Origin: Streptomyces sp. R41
Lineage (GTDB): Bacteria > Actinomycetota > Actinomycetes > Streptomycetales > Streptomycetaceae
DNA: 64,000 nt
NCBI RefSeq assembly: GCF_041053055.1
Contig: NZ_CP163443.1
Coordinates: 5,563,001-5,627,000, forward strand
Direction of reading: 5' to 3'
Part shown: positions 1 through 10,712 of the stretch, piece after piece
How positions within the stretch are numbered: the first letter of the stretch is position 1
Layout of the letters: every line of letters begins with the position of its first letter
Translations under genes and position numbers: made by a program
The notes under the pieces: model-generated
Told to the model about the DNA's origin: nothing
Database searches by the model: none
What the model saw: the letters and a program-made list of their open reading frames with translations, nothing else

Positions 1-60
1 TATCCGCCGCCTCATGGCCTGGGTGGGCCTCTTGCTCGTCCCACGCGAGGGGCATCGCCC

Positions 61-291
61 ATGCCCCGCCCGGCCGACTCCCGCCGTCCCGCTACGGCCG
101 CGAGCCACGGCGCTCCCCGCCCGCCGCAGCCCGTACGGGCTGGCCCCCCCCTCGACGGCACCGCCACCGTCGCCGTGCGCCCGTACGTCACCGCCCACGA
201 ACAGCGCGAGCGACGCCGCGAACTGGCCCTGGCCACGCTGGGGCCGGGCATGCCTGGCCCGTACTGGATCCACGGGCTGGAGGTCGCCTGA
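61..291 (+). CDS. Small conserved Streptomyces hypothetical protein
   Basis: A 76-residue protein with no recognised domain and no known function. The first 35 residues are Pro/Ala/Arg-rich and look disordered. The C-terminal half (PYVTAHEQRERRRELALATL, then a PGPYWIHGLEV tail) looks conserved and is the reason for calling it real. There is no signal peptide or membrane segment. A purine-rich stretch near positions 46-54 could be the ribosome binding site. The last A of its TGA is the first base of the next ATG, so the two genes form a coupled pair. The family reading is from memory of similar small Streptomyces proteins. Confidence 0.55.
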   Translation: MPRPADSRRPATAASHGAPRPPQPVRAGPPLDGTATVAVRPYVTAHEQRERRRELALATLGPGMPGPYWIHGLEVA

Positions 292-555
292 TGGGGGCGG
301 AATCGCCGCGGGCGCCGCGCCTGCTGCCCTGGTCCGGTTCCGAGGGCAAGCCCTGCTACCTGGTCGGCGACGACCACGGCGGACCCGTGTCCCGCCTGGC
401 CGACGCCACCGAGTCGATTCGCACACGCCCACAGCATGCTCCCGGACACCCCACCGGGCGAACTCCGCTTCCTCGCCGAGCGCCTGACCGAGGCCCTCCA
501 CGTCGCACTTCGCGTCGCCGAGAGCCGCGGCCGAAGGCTGGACCACTTGAACTGA
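291..555 (+). pseudogene. Frameshifted partner of the upstream small gene
   Basis: The reading frame from ATG 291 encodes LLPWSGSEGKPCYLVGDDHG and then SRLADATESI, after which it becomes low-complexity Pro/Arg-rich sequence. From about 421 a different frame encodes a plausible helical C-terminus containing GELRFLAERLTEALHVAL and ending in RRLDHLN with a TGA at 553-555. The two halves together look like one small helical protein of about 90-100 residues broken by an indel near 415-421. Function is unknown. Either the gene is a recent pseudogene or there is a sequencing error at that point. Confidence 0.5.
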
Positions 556-566
556 CCGGGAACGAC

Positions 567-599
567 GACGCCCCCTGCCCGGTGGGGGCAGGGGGCGTC
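567..599. terminator. Bidirectional terminator
   Basis: A perfect 14-bp stem (567-580 pairing with 586-599) around a 5-base loop lies between the converging small genes and the Fe-S reductase. It can serve both strands. There is no clear U-run, as is common in Streptomyces. Confidence 0.75.
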
Positions 600-629
600 G
601 GTCGTACCGATCTGGCCGGTCAGGGCCGG

Positions 630-2906
630 TTACTTCACCGGCTCCGGCTCCGGCGCGTTCTCCGACTCGGCCTCGCCCGCCGGGGGCTCGTCGTCGACCG
701 GCGTCCTGACGGAGTCGAGCAGCAGCTGGGCCACGTCCACGACCTGGATGGACTCCTTGGCCTTGCCGTCGTTCTTCTTGCCGTTGACCGAGTCGGTCAG
801 CATGACGAGGCAGAACGGGCAGGCGGTGGAGACGATGTCCGGGTTGAGGGACAGGGCCTCGTCGACACGCTCGTTGTTGATGCGCTTGCCGATGCGCTCC
901 TCCATCCACATCCGCGCACCGCCGGCGCCGCAGCAGAAGCCGCGCTCCTTGTGGCGGTGCATCTCCTGCTGACGCAGGCCCGGGACGGCGGACATGATCT
1001 CGCGCGGCGGCGTGTAGATCTTGTTGTGGCGGCCCAGGTAGCAGGGGTCGTGGTAGGTGATCAGACCCTCGACCGGGGTGACCGGCAGCAGCTTGCCCTC
1101 GTCGATGAGGTGCTGGAGCAGCTGGGTGTGGTGGATGGTCTCGTAGTCGCCGCCGAGCTGCGGGTACTCGTTGCCGATCGTGTTCAGGCAGTGGGGGCAG
1201 GTCGCGACGATCTTCTTCGCCGACCTCGGCTTCTTCGTCGACTCGTCTTCGTCGTCCTCGCCGAACGCCATGTTCAGCGCGGCGACGTTCTCCATGCCGA
1301 GCTCCTGGAACAGGGGCTCGTTGCCGAGGCGGCGGGCGGAGTCACCGGTGCACTTCTCGTCGCCGCCCATGATCGCGAACTTGACGCCCGCGATGTGGAG
1401 CAGCTCCGCGAAGGCCTTCGTCGTCTTCTTCGCGCGGTCTTCCAGCGCGCCGGCGCAGCCGACCCAGTACAGGTACTCGACCTCGGACAGGTCCTCGATG
1501 TCCTTGCCGACGACCGGCACTTCGAAGTCGAGTTCCTTGAGCCATTCCAGGCGCTGCTTCTTGGCCAGACCCCAGGGGTTGCCCTTCTTCTCCAGGTTCT
1601 TGAGCATCGTGCCCGCCTCGGACGGGAAGGCGCTCTCGATCATCACCTGGTAGCGGCGCATGTCGACGATGTGGTCGATGTGCTCGATGTCGACCGGGCA
1701 CTGCTCGACACAGGCGCCGCAGGTGGTGCAGGACCACAGGACGTCGGGGTCGATGACGCCGTTCTCCTCGACGGTGCCGATGAGGGGGCGCTCGGCCTCC
1801 GCGAGGGCGGCGGCGGGCACGTCCTTGAGCTGCTCCTGCGACGCCTTCTCGTTGCCCTCCATGTCCTTGCCGCCGCCCGCGAGCAGGTACGGGGCCTTGG
1901 CGTGCGCGTGGTCGCGCAGCGACATGATGAGGAGCTTGGGGGACAGCGGCTTGCCGGTGTTCCAGGCGGGGCACTGCGACTGGCAGCGGCCGCACTCGGT
2001 GCAGGTGGAGAAGTCCAGCAGGCCCTTCCAGGAGAACTGCTCGACCTGGGAGACACCGAAGACGTCGTCCTCACCGGGGTCGGTGAAGTCGATCGGCTTG
2101 CCGCCGGAGGTCATCGGCTGGAGCGCGCCGAGCGCGGTCTCACCGGTCGCGTTCCGCTTGAACCAGATGTTCGGGAAGGCCAGGAAGCGGTGCCAGGCGA
2201 CACCCATGTTGGTGTTCAGCGAGACCACGATCATCCAGATGAACGAGGTGCTGATCTTGATCATCGCGACCAGGTAGACCAGGTTCTGCAGCGCGGAGAC
2301 GCTCAGGCCCTTGAAGGCGAGGACCAGCGGGTACGAGGCGAAGTACCCGGCCTCGTAGCCCTCCACGTGGTGGATCGCGCCCTCGAGGCCGCGCAGCACA
2401 TAGATGGCCAGGCCGATGGTGAGGATGACGTACTCGACGAAGTACGCCTGTCCGGCCTTGGAGCCCGTGAAGCGGGACTTGCGGCCGGCCCGGGAGGGCA
2501 GGCTCAGCAGCCGGATCGCCATCAGGACGACGATGCCGAGGACGGTCATCACGCCGATGAACTCGGTGTACATCTCGACCGGCAGGAAGTCGCCGATGAC
2601 CGGCAGCACCCAGTCGGCCTTGAACAGCTGGCCGAACGCCTGCGCCAGGGTCGGCGGGAGCGTGAGGAAGCCGACCGCCACGAACCAGTGGGCGAAGCCG
2701 ACGATGCCCCACCGGTTCATCCGCGTGTGGCCGAGGAACTCCCTGACCAGCGTCACGCTGCGCTGATAGGGGTTGTCGGTCCGGGCGCCGGCGGGTACGG
2801 GCTGGCCGAGCTTGAAGTACCGGACGAACTGACCGATGGCGCGTGCGAGCAGCGCGACGCCGACCACGGTCAGGACCAGCGACACGATGATCGCGGCGAG
2901 TTGCAT
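630..2906 (-). CDS. Membrane Fe-S oxidoreductase, EtfD-like ETF:quinone reductase
   Basis: 758 residues. The N-terminal ~240 residues form several membrane segments of the nitrate-reductase-gamma/heme b type. Two ferredoxin-like 4Fe-4S motifs follow (CTECGRCQSQCP near residue 300, CTTCGACVEQCP near 390). The C-terminal half carries two Cys-rich CCG domains: YWVGCAG near 478 with CTGD near 518 and CPHCLN near 570, then HDPCYLGRHN near 620 with CCGAGGARMW near 655. This order matches HdrD/GlpC-type reductases and the mycobacterial membrane ETF dehydrogenase EtfD, which passes electrons from beta-oxidation to menaquinone. The role in fatty-acid oxidation is inferred from family. The acidic Pro-rich tail is probably disordered. 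It is monocistronic. Confidence 0.85.
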   Translation of the reverse strand: MQLAAIIVSLVLTVVGVALLARAIGQFVRYFKLGQPVPAGARTDNPYQRSVTLVREFLGHTRMNRWGIVGFAHWFVAVGFLTLPPTLAQAFGQLFKADWVLPVIGDFLPVEMYTEFIGVMTVLGIVVLMAIRLLSLPSRAGRKSRFTGSKAGQAYFVEYVILTIGLAIYVLRGLEGAIHHVEGYEAGYFASYPLVLAFKGLSVSALQNLVYLVAMIKISTSFIWMIVVSLNTNMGVAWHRFLAFPNIWFKRNATGETALGALQPMTSGGKPIDFTDPGEDDVFGVSQVEQFSWKGLLDFSTCTECGRCQSQCPAWNTGKPLSPKLLIMSLRDHAHAKAPYLLAGGGKDMEGNEKASQEQLKDVPAAALAEAERPLIGTVEENGVIDPDVLWSCTTCGACVEQCPVDIEHIDHIVDMRRYQVMIESAFPSEAGTMLKNLEKKGNPWGLAKKQRLEWLKELDFEVPVVGKDIEDLSEVEYLYWVGCAGALEDRAKKTTKAFAELLHIAGVKFAIMGGDEKCTGDSARRLGNEPLFQELGMENVAALNMAFGEDDEDESTKKPRSAKKIVATCPHCLNTIGNEYPQLGGDYETIHHTQLLQHLIDEGKLLPVTPVEGLITYHDPCYLGRHNKIYTPPREIMSAVPGLRQQEMHRHKERGFCCGAGGARMWMEERIGKRINNERVDEALSLNPDIVSTACPFCLVMLTDSVNGKKNDGKAKESIQVVDVAQLLLDSVRTPVDDEPPAGEAESENAPEPEPVK

Positions 2907-2959
2907 TTGGGGCTCCTCGGGCCTGCGAGGTGTTGCTCCGAGAGTGACCTCGAAGGTGA

Positions 2960-2973
2960 TTACTAAGCGGTAA
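2960..2973. promoter_or_regulatory. Possible operator upstream of the EtfD-like gene
   Basis: An inverted repeat TTAC-N6-GTAA lies about 55 bp upstream of the Fe-S reductase start, in an unusually AT-rich patch. TetR-type regulators of fatty-acid catabolism in actinomycetes bind sites of similar form, which fits the inferred role of the gene. This is inference only; the half sites are short. Confidence 0.3.
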
Positions 2974-3161
2974 CTTATGCAGTCCGTCTGAGACTACCCA
3001 CTTCTAGCGCCGCACTGTAGCCAGGCGTGCGGTGATCTGCGTCGCTGAGGGTCGCCTGAGCGGGTGTCTCCAGCGGGGCCCGGCGCGGGCTGGCGGCCCG
3101 ACACGTAAACCCGATCGTGTTATTCGCACAATACTGTGACATTCACGCCTAAATTGGCGAC

Positions 3162-4271
3162 GTGTTGTACGGAATCGCCGCCGCCATGGCCGCCCTGCTG
3201 CTCACCGCCGCGCTCAGTGCGCTGCTGCGGATGTTCGCCCTGCGCTTCGGGGTGGTCGAGCGGCGGCGGGTTCGGCCGGTTCCGCTGCTCGGCGGGGTGG
3301 CCGTCGTGGGGGGTACGGCGTTCGTCGCCGGGGTCGGGGACTGGACGGATGTCGCCCCGCTGGGACCGGAGGCCGGACGGGTGCTGGTGGCCGGGATCGG
3401 GGTCGCCGTGCTGGGGCTGGTCAGTGATCTCTGGACCGTGCCGCTCGCCGTGCGGGTCGCCGGCGTGGTGGGCGCCGCCGCGCTGACCGTGCCGTACGAC
3501 GAACTCGGGCTGTCGGCCGGGGTGTTGGCCGTCGCCTGGATCGTCTTCGCCGTGCACGCCTTCGACTCGCTCGATCGCGCCGACGGGGTGATGGGGACCG
3601 TCGGCGTCATCACCGCTTTCGCGCTCAGCGGGTGCGCCGCCGCCGAGATCATGGACGGGCTGGCGGCGCTGCTGAGCGTGCTGGCCGCCGCGCTCACCGG
3701 GTTTCTGATGCGCGGGTGGCCGCCGGCCCGGATCATGCCGGGGCGGTGCGGTGCGCTGTTCGCCGGCTTCGTGCTCGCCTCGGCGGTCGTGCTGGTGCAG
3801 GCCGGGCGGGAGGCCGGGCCCGGGCTCGGGGCCGGGCTCGCCCTGACGGCGGTGGCCAGTGCCGATGCCGTACTCGTGTTTGTGTCGCGGCGGCGGGCCG
3901 GGCGGGCGCTGCTGCGGTCCGCGCCGGATCACCTCGTGCACCGGCTGCGGCGGGTCGGACTGACCGGGCAGGGGGTCACGGTCGTCATCGGGGTCGCCGC
4001 GTTCGCCGGGGCGGTGGTGGGACTGCTCATCGACCTGAGGTGGGTGGGGGCGGGGGCCGCGTGGTGGGTGGCGGGAGCCGTCGCGCTCGTCGCGGTCGTG
4101 GGGTGCGTGCGTCCGGTGCCGGTGTCTCGGCCCCGCCGCCCCTACCCCTTCCCGTCCCCTGGGACCCGCGGCGGAGCCGCTCGCGGAAGCGGCAGCCCCA
4201 GACCTCCGTATCGGCCTGTACGGCCTCGCCCTCAAGCGCCGGACGGGCTCATGGGTGCCGGCCGCGGCTGA
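3162..4271 (+). CDS. Degenerate MraY/WecA-type membrane protein
   Basis: 369 residues from a GTG start, with about nine membrane segments arranged as in polyprenyl-phosphate sugar-phosphate transferases (MraY/WecA/TagO). Key motifs are degraded. The family Asp-Asp pair is Ser-Asp (LVSDLWTVPL, near residue 88). The usual NxxNxxDGxDG loop reads AFDSLDRADGVMG (near 130). The cytoplasmic His motif survives only partly, in PDHLVHRL (near 250). Loss of these residues suggests a non-catalytic or altered member. From about residue 322 the frame reads through a dispersed intergenic repeat, so the last ~45 residues are probably repeat-derived and disordered. No good Shine-Dalgarno is visible; ATG 3186 is another possible start. 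Confidence 0.6.
   Translation: MLYGIAAAMAALLLTAALSALLRMFALRFGVVERRRVRPVPLLGGVAVVGGTAFVAGVGDWTDVAPLGPEAGRVLVAGIGVAVLGLVSDLWTVPLAVRVAGVVGAAALTVPYDELGLSAGVLAVAWIVFAVHAFDSLDRADGVMGTVGVITAFALSGCAAAEIMDGLAALLSVLAAALTGFLMRGWPPARIMPGRCGALFAGFVLASAVVLVQAGREAGPGLGAGLALTAVASADAVLVFVSRRRAGRALLRSAPDHLVHRLRRVGLTGQGVTVVIGVAAFAGAVVGLLIDLRWVGAGAAWWVAGAVALVAVVGCVRPVPVSRPRRPYPFPSPGTRGGAARGSGSPRPPYRPVRPRPQAPDGLMGAGRG
4130..4252. repeat. Dispersed mosaic repeat, copy 1
   Basis: It contains the recurring modules CGCCCCTACCCCTTCCCGT and, further on, CTCAAGCGCCGGACGGGCT with the intervening GATCGGCCTGTACGGCCT-like part. Related blocks recur near 28.4, 31.4, 39.1, 49.9, 53.2 and 57.3 kb. Here it lies inside the 3' end of the MraY-like frame. 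Confidence 0.65.
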
Positions 4272-4316
4272 GAGTCTCCCCAGGTCAGAGCCACCCTGCG
4301 CGTAAGGAATAGATAA

Positions 4317-6919
<2,603 letters not shown>

Positions 6920-6952
6920 CGTTGAAACGATGAGGAAGGAGGGACGTCGAGG

Positions 6953-8134
6953 ATGAGCACCAAGGACTTCATCGAGAAGGACTTCTACAAGGTCCTCGGC
7001 GTCCCCAAGGACGCCACCGAGGCAGAGATCAAGAAGGCGTACCGGAAGCTCGCCCGCGAGTTCCACCCGGACGCCAACAAGGGCAACGCCAAGGCCGAGG
7101 AGCGCTTCAAGGAGATCTCCGAGGCCAACGACGTGCTCGGCGACCCCAAGAAGCGCAAGGAGTACGACGAGGCACGCGCCCTCTTCGGCAACGGCGGCTT
7201 CCGTCCGGGTCCCGGCGCCGGTGGCGGCTCCTTCAACTTCGACCTGGGCGACCTCTTCGGAGGCGGCGCCCAGGGCCAAGGCGCGGGAGGCGGCTTCGGC
7301 GGCGGCATCGGTGATGTCTTCGGGGGCCTGTTCAACCGCGGCGGCGCGACCACCGGCACCCGTACGCAGCCCCGGCGCGGCCAGGACATCGACACCGAGG
7401 TGACGCTGAGCTTCACCGAGGCGGTGGACGGCGCGACGGTCCCGCTGCGCATGACGTCGCAGGCGCCCTGCAAGGCGTGCTCCGGCACCGGCGACGCGAA
7501 CGGCACACCGAGGGTGTGCCCGACGTGTGTGGGCACCGGCCAGGTGGCCCGCGGCTCGGGCGGTGGGTTCTCGCTCACCGACCCCTGCCCGGACTGCAAG
7601 GGCCGCGGTCTGATCGCCGAGAACCCCTGCGAGGTGTGCAACGGCAGCGGTCGTGCCAAGTCGTCCCGGACCATGCAGGTACGGATCCCCGCGGGCGTCA
7701 GCGACAGCCAGCGGATCCGTCTGCGCGGCAAGGGCGCACCCGGCGAACGGGGCGGCCCGGCGGGCGACTTGTACGTCACCGTCCATGTGGACGCCCACCC
7801 GGTCTTCGGCCGCAAGGGCGACAACCTCACCGTCACCGTGCCCGTCACCTTCGCGGAGGCGGCGCTCGGCGGCGAGGTGCGCGTGCCGACGCTGGGCGGA
7901 CCGCCGGTCACCCTGAAGCTGCCCCCGGGCACGCCCAACGGCCGGACGATGCGGGCCCGCGGCAAGGGTGCGGTCCGCAAGGACGGCACGCGGGGCGATC
8001 TCCTCGTCACCGTCGAGGTGGCGGTTCCCAAGGACGTGTCGGGCAAGGCTCGTGACGCCCTGGAGGCGTATCGCGAGGCGACCGTGGGTGAGGACCCGCG
8101 GGCGGAGCTGTTCCAGGCCGCGAAGGGAGCATGA
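6953..8134 (+). CDS. dnaJ: Chaperone DnaJ, type I Hsp40 (DnaJ1)
   Basis: 393 residues, with GGAAGGAGGGA upstream of ATG 6953. An N-terminal J domain (about 9-75) has HPD at residues 38-40, followed by a Gly/Phe-rich stretch to about 145. Four CxxCxGxG-type zinc motifs lie between about 173 and 235 (CKACSGTG, CPTCVGTG, CPDCKGRG, CEVCNGSG), and the C-terminal peptide-binding domains follow. It stimulates DnaK ATPase and delivers clients. It is separated by 33 bp from grpE. Streptomyces carry a second dnaJ elsewhere; this is the operon copy. Confidence 0.97.
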   Translation: MSTKDFIEKDFYKVLGVPKDATEAEIKKAYRKLAREFHPDANKGNAKAEERFKEISEANDVLGDPKKRKEYDEARALFGNGGFRPGPGAGGGSFNFDLGDLFGGGAQGQGAGGGFGGGIGDVFGGLFNRGGATTGTRTQPRRGQDIDTEVTLSFTEAVDGATVPLRMTSQAPCKACSGTGDANGTPRVCPTCVGTGQVARGSGGGFSLTDPCPDCKGRGLIAENPCEVCNGSGRAKSSRTMQVRIPAGVSDSQRIRLRGKGAPGERGGPAGDLYVTVHVDAHPVFGRKGDNLTVTVPVTFAEAALGGEVRVPTLGGPPVTLKLPPGTPNGRTMRARGKGAVRKDGTRGDLLVTVEVAVPKDVSGKARDALEAYREATVGEDPRAELFQAAKGA

Positions 8135-8139
8135 GAGCG

Positions 8140-8592
8140 ATGGACGGCCGTCGACGCAACCCGTACGAACTGACCGAGGAAACCCCGGTCTACGTCATCT
8201 CGGTGGCGGCCCAACTCTCCGGCCTGCACCCGCAGACCCTCCGCCAGTACGACCGCCTCGGCCTGGTCTCCCCCGACCGCACCGCCGGGCGGGGCCGGCG
8301 CTACTCGGCCCGCGACATCGAACTGCTGCGCACCGTCCAGCAGTTGTCGCAGGACGAGGGCATCAACCTGGCCGGCATCAAGCGCATCATCGAGCTGGAG
8401 AACCAGGTCGCCGCGCTCCAGTCCCGCGTTGCGGAACTGGAATCGGCCCTCGACGGCGCGGCAGCCGCCATGCGGCAACGCGAGGCGGCCGTCCACGCCT
8501 CGTACCGCCGCGACCTGGTCCCGTACCAGGAGGTCCAGCAGACGAGCGCGCTGGTGGTGTGGCGGCCGAAGCGGCAGCAGTCCTCGGACTGA
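8140..8592 (+). CDS. hspR: Heat-shock repressor HspR (MerR family)
   Basis: 150 residues from ATG 8140. ATG 8131, which overlaps the dnaJ stop as ATGA, is the alternative start; 8140 is preferred because the GGGAG is then better spaced. A MerR-type winged helix-turn-helix occupies about residues 12-80 (VYVISVAAQLSGLHPQTLRQ, then RRYSARDIELLRTVQQL). A coiled-coil dimerisation helix follows (about 85-120). It represses the dnaK operon and clpB by binding HAIR sites; three are visible in this window. As last gene of the operon it closes an autoregulatory loop, and with DnaK as co-repressor it senses unfolded protein load. Confidence 0.96.
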   Translation: MDGRRRNPYELTEETPVYVISVAAQLSGLHPQTLRQYDRLGLVSPDRTAGRGRRYSARDIELLRTVQQLSQDEGINLAGIKRIIELENQVAALQSRVAELESALDGAAAAMRQREAAVHASYRRDLVPYQEVQQTSALVVWRPKRQQSSD

Positions 8593-8603
8593 CGCGACAC
8601 CCG

Positions 8604-8643
8604 GAAGGGGCCCGGAGATTCTTCTGAATCTCCGGGCCCCTTC
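8604..8643. terminator. Strong terminator of the dnaK operon
   Basis: A perfect 18-bp stem (8604-8621 with 8626-8643) around a 4-base loop, 11 bp after the hspR stop. It also faces the converging minus-strand gene and can end both transcripts. Confidence 0.9.
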
Positions 8644-8703
8644 GGCTTGTCCCGGACCAGGTCCGGCCGGATCCGCCAGGGGGCACGGCGGGATGGGTTC
8701 AGG

Positions 8704-10431
8704 TCACTGAGCCGGTGCCGTGACCGTCCAGTCGCCCGCGGGCAGGGTCTCGGTGCCGTCCGCGGCCACGCCGGTCACCCAGTAGTAGGACGTGGTGCCG
8801 CGCTTCGCGCCGGTGTCGAAGTAGTCGGTGACGCCGTTGCCGAGGGCGGCGATCTTCTCGTACGCCTCGGTGGTGGGGTTCCAGCGGTAGACGCGGAAGC
8901 CGTCCGCGGCCTCCGGGGAGGACTCGCCGAGGCCGGACCACGTCACCTGGTTCCCCTCGTCGCCCTCCGCGGCGGTCGCGTTGACGGACAGCGGCGAGCC
9001 CTCGGGCGTCGCCACGCTCGGCGTCGTGTCGAGCTCGGTCGCGACCACGATCTCGGCCTCGCCGGTCCACTCGAAGGAGGAGTTCCAGTTGTCGTCGACG
9101 GCGTCGACGATGAAGCAGGACTCCTCACCGTCCGGGAGAGTGGTGTACGAGTACGAGGTGGTGTCGGCGAACAGGTAGTACCCCGGGCTGAGAGAGCAGA
9201 CCTTCTCCTCGTCGTCGCCCCACAGCTCGCCCCGGCGGACGACATACCTGGCCAGATCGGGCGTCGGATTCGCGTCCCAGGTCAGTTCGAAGCCGTACTC
9301 GGTCGGCGTGACGGTCAGCCCGGTGACGGCGGACGGCGGGGTGTCGTCCCGGCGCCGGCCGCTGACGGCGGCGGACCGCGCGGACTCGTTGCCCGCCGCG
9401 TCGAGGGCGGTCACGCGGTAGTAGTAGGTGACGCCTTCCTCGGCCGAGGCGTCCCGGTACGAGACCTGGTCCGTGCTGCCGACCTTGGTGAACGAACCGT
9501 CCGCGCTCGCCGCCCGGTACACCCGGTACGACGCCGCTCCCGAGACCGCGCTCCAGCCGGTCCGCAGCCCGCCCGTCTCGGACGAGTCGGTGACCGCCAG
9601 ACCCTGGGGCACGCCGGGCGCCGTCCGGTCGACGGTCGTGACGCCCTGGTCGGCCGTGCCCGCCGAGGAGTTGCCCGCCTTGTCGTAGGCGCGGACCTCG
9701 TAGTAGTACGTCGCGCCCGTCACCGGCAGGGACGTGTCGGTGTACGACGTGGAGGTGGTCGTCACCAGCGGCGTACTGCCGAACGACGAGCCCTTCAGAC
9801 GCCGGTAGACGCGGTACCCGGCGAGGTCCATCTCCTTGTTCTTCGCCCAGGCCAGCTTGGCGTTGCCGCCTGCCGTGTCGTACGAGACGGAAGTCCCTGT
9901 CGGGACAAGTGGTTTGACCGTGTCGACGGTGGCGGAGGTGCGGGGCAGGTAGGCGAACTTGACGTTCGCGGTGCCCGTCCAGTTGACGTAGTCGATGCGC
10001 AGGGTGTGCTTGCCCGACGGGATGGTGATGTTGACGGTCTTGGTCTGGGTGGTGGAGACGTTCTTCCAGAGGTCGACCTTGCGGGTGCCGTCGAGGTAGA
10101 CGCGGATGCCGTCCTGGGTGGAGACGGGGAGGGAGAAGGGGCCGCCGGAGCCGAAGTCGCGGGTGACGGTCCAGCCGACGGAGAAGTTGTTCGACGGCAG
10201 TCCGGTGGCCGGTGCGCCGGAGCCCCAGTTCTGGTCGATCGCGCTGTCGCAGTCCGTTTTCTTCGCTGTGCCCGAGAAAGTGGTGTTCGCGAAGAACTCC
10301 CTTTTATATACGGGAGATGTGCAATTCGTCGCGGCGGACGCGGGGGTGACGGTCGCGGTGAGCAGACCGCCGGCGGTGGCGAGCACGAGGGCGGAGGAGA
10401 GCGCCGCGGTCGTGCCTCTGGCTGGGTTCAT
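8704..10431 (-). CDS. Secreted PA14-like / fibronectin type III protein
   Basis: 575 residues with a Sec signal peptide (charged start, hydrophobic core, TPASA before ATN near residue 33). Residues about 38-165 look like a PA14 carbohydrate-binding beta-barrel (YKREFFANTTFSG, DGIRVYLDGTRKVDLW, HTLRIDYVNWTGTANV). About four fibronectin type III repeats follow, each with a YRVYR- or YVVRR-like strand and a YYYEV- or YYYRV-like strand. There is no catalytic domain, so it is probably an extracellular binding or scaffold protein, perhaps for cell-wall or environmental polysaccharide. AAGGA lies just upstream of the ATG. It is divergent from a sugar-binding lipoprotein gene, and the two may share regulation. 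Confidence 0.8.
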   Translation of the reverse strand: MNPARGTTAALSSALVLATAGGLLTATVTPASAATNCTSPVYKREFFANTTFSGTAKKTDCDSAIDQNWGSGAPATGLPSNNFSVGWTVTRDFGSGGPFSLPVSTQDGIRVYLDGTRKVDLWKNVSTTQTKTVNITIPSGKHTLRIDYVNWTGTANVKFAYLPRTSATVDTVKPLVPTGTSVSYDTAGGNAKLAWAKNKEMDLAGYRVYRRLKGSSFGSTPLVTTTSTSYTDTSLPVTGATYYYEVRAYDKAGNSSAGTADQGVTTVDRTAPGVPQGLAVTDSSETGGLRTGWSAVSGAASYRVYRAASADGSFTKVGSTDQVSYRDASAEEGVTYYYRVTALDAAGNESARSAAVSGRRRDDTPPSAVTGLTVTPTEYGFELTWDANPTPDLARYVVRRGELWGDDEEKVCSLSPGYYLFADTTSYSYTTLPDGEESCFIVDAVDDNWNSSFEWTGEAEIVVATELDTTPSVATPEGSPLSVNATAAEGDEGNQVTWSGLGESSPEAADGFRVYRWNPTTEAYEKIAALGNGVTDYFDTGAKRGTTSYYWVTGVAADGTETLPAGDWTVTAPAQ

Positions 10432-10450
10432 GCGTTCCTTCAGCAGTTCC

Positions 10451-10483
10451 GATCGTCAACGGCGGGCAAAGCCGTTGACGATC
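10451..10483. promoter_or_regulatory. Perfect 13-bp inverted repeat in the leader of the PA14/FN3 gene
   Basis: GATCGTCAACGGC (10451-10463) and its reverse complement (10471-10483) flank a 7-base loop, 20 bp upstream of the minus-strand start. It could be an operator or a hairpin in the mRNA leader. The rest of the 281-bp divergent gap holds no gene I can support. Confidence 0.45.
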
Positions 10484-10712
10484 AGGACTCCTGAGCGCGG
10501 GAGTTGGTTGTACGTCGGTGGATGACAGAAGGTGAAGCTGAGGGGATTGGTGGAAGACGGGGCGTACCCTCTTCCCATCGTGTTCACTTGGGGAACACAG
10601 AACGCTGTTGCCATCTCGTTAAGTGGTTAGTCCTTGACGCTGAGGTGATCGCCGCGTTGGCTTTCAGCCACCTGGGTCGCAATGCTGCAACCTCGCCCGG
10701 AAGGCACCTGAT

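Noticed and set aside
291..2966. An 891-codon open frame on the plus strand
   Set aside because: It is the antisense shadow of the Fe-S reductase gene. Its composition is Leu/Val/Asp/Arg-rich without family motifs, while the minus strand encodes clear Fe-S domains.
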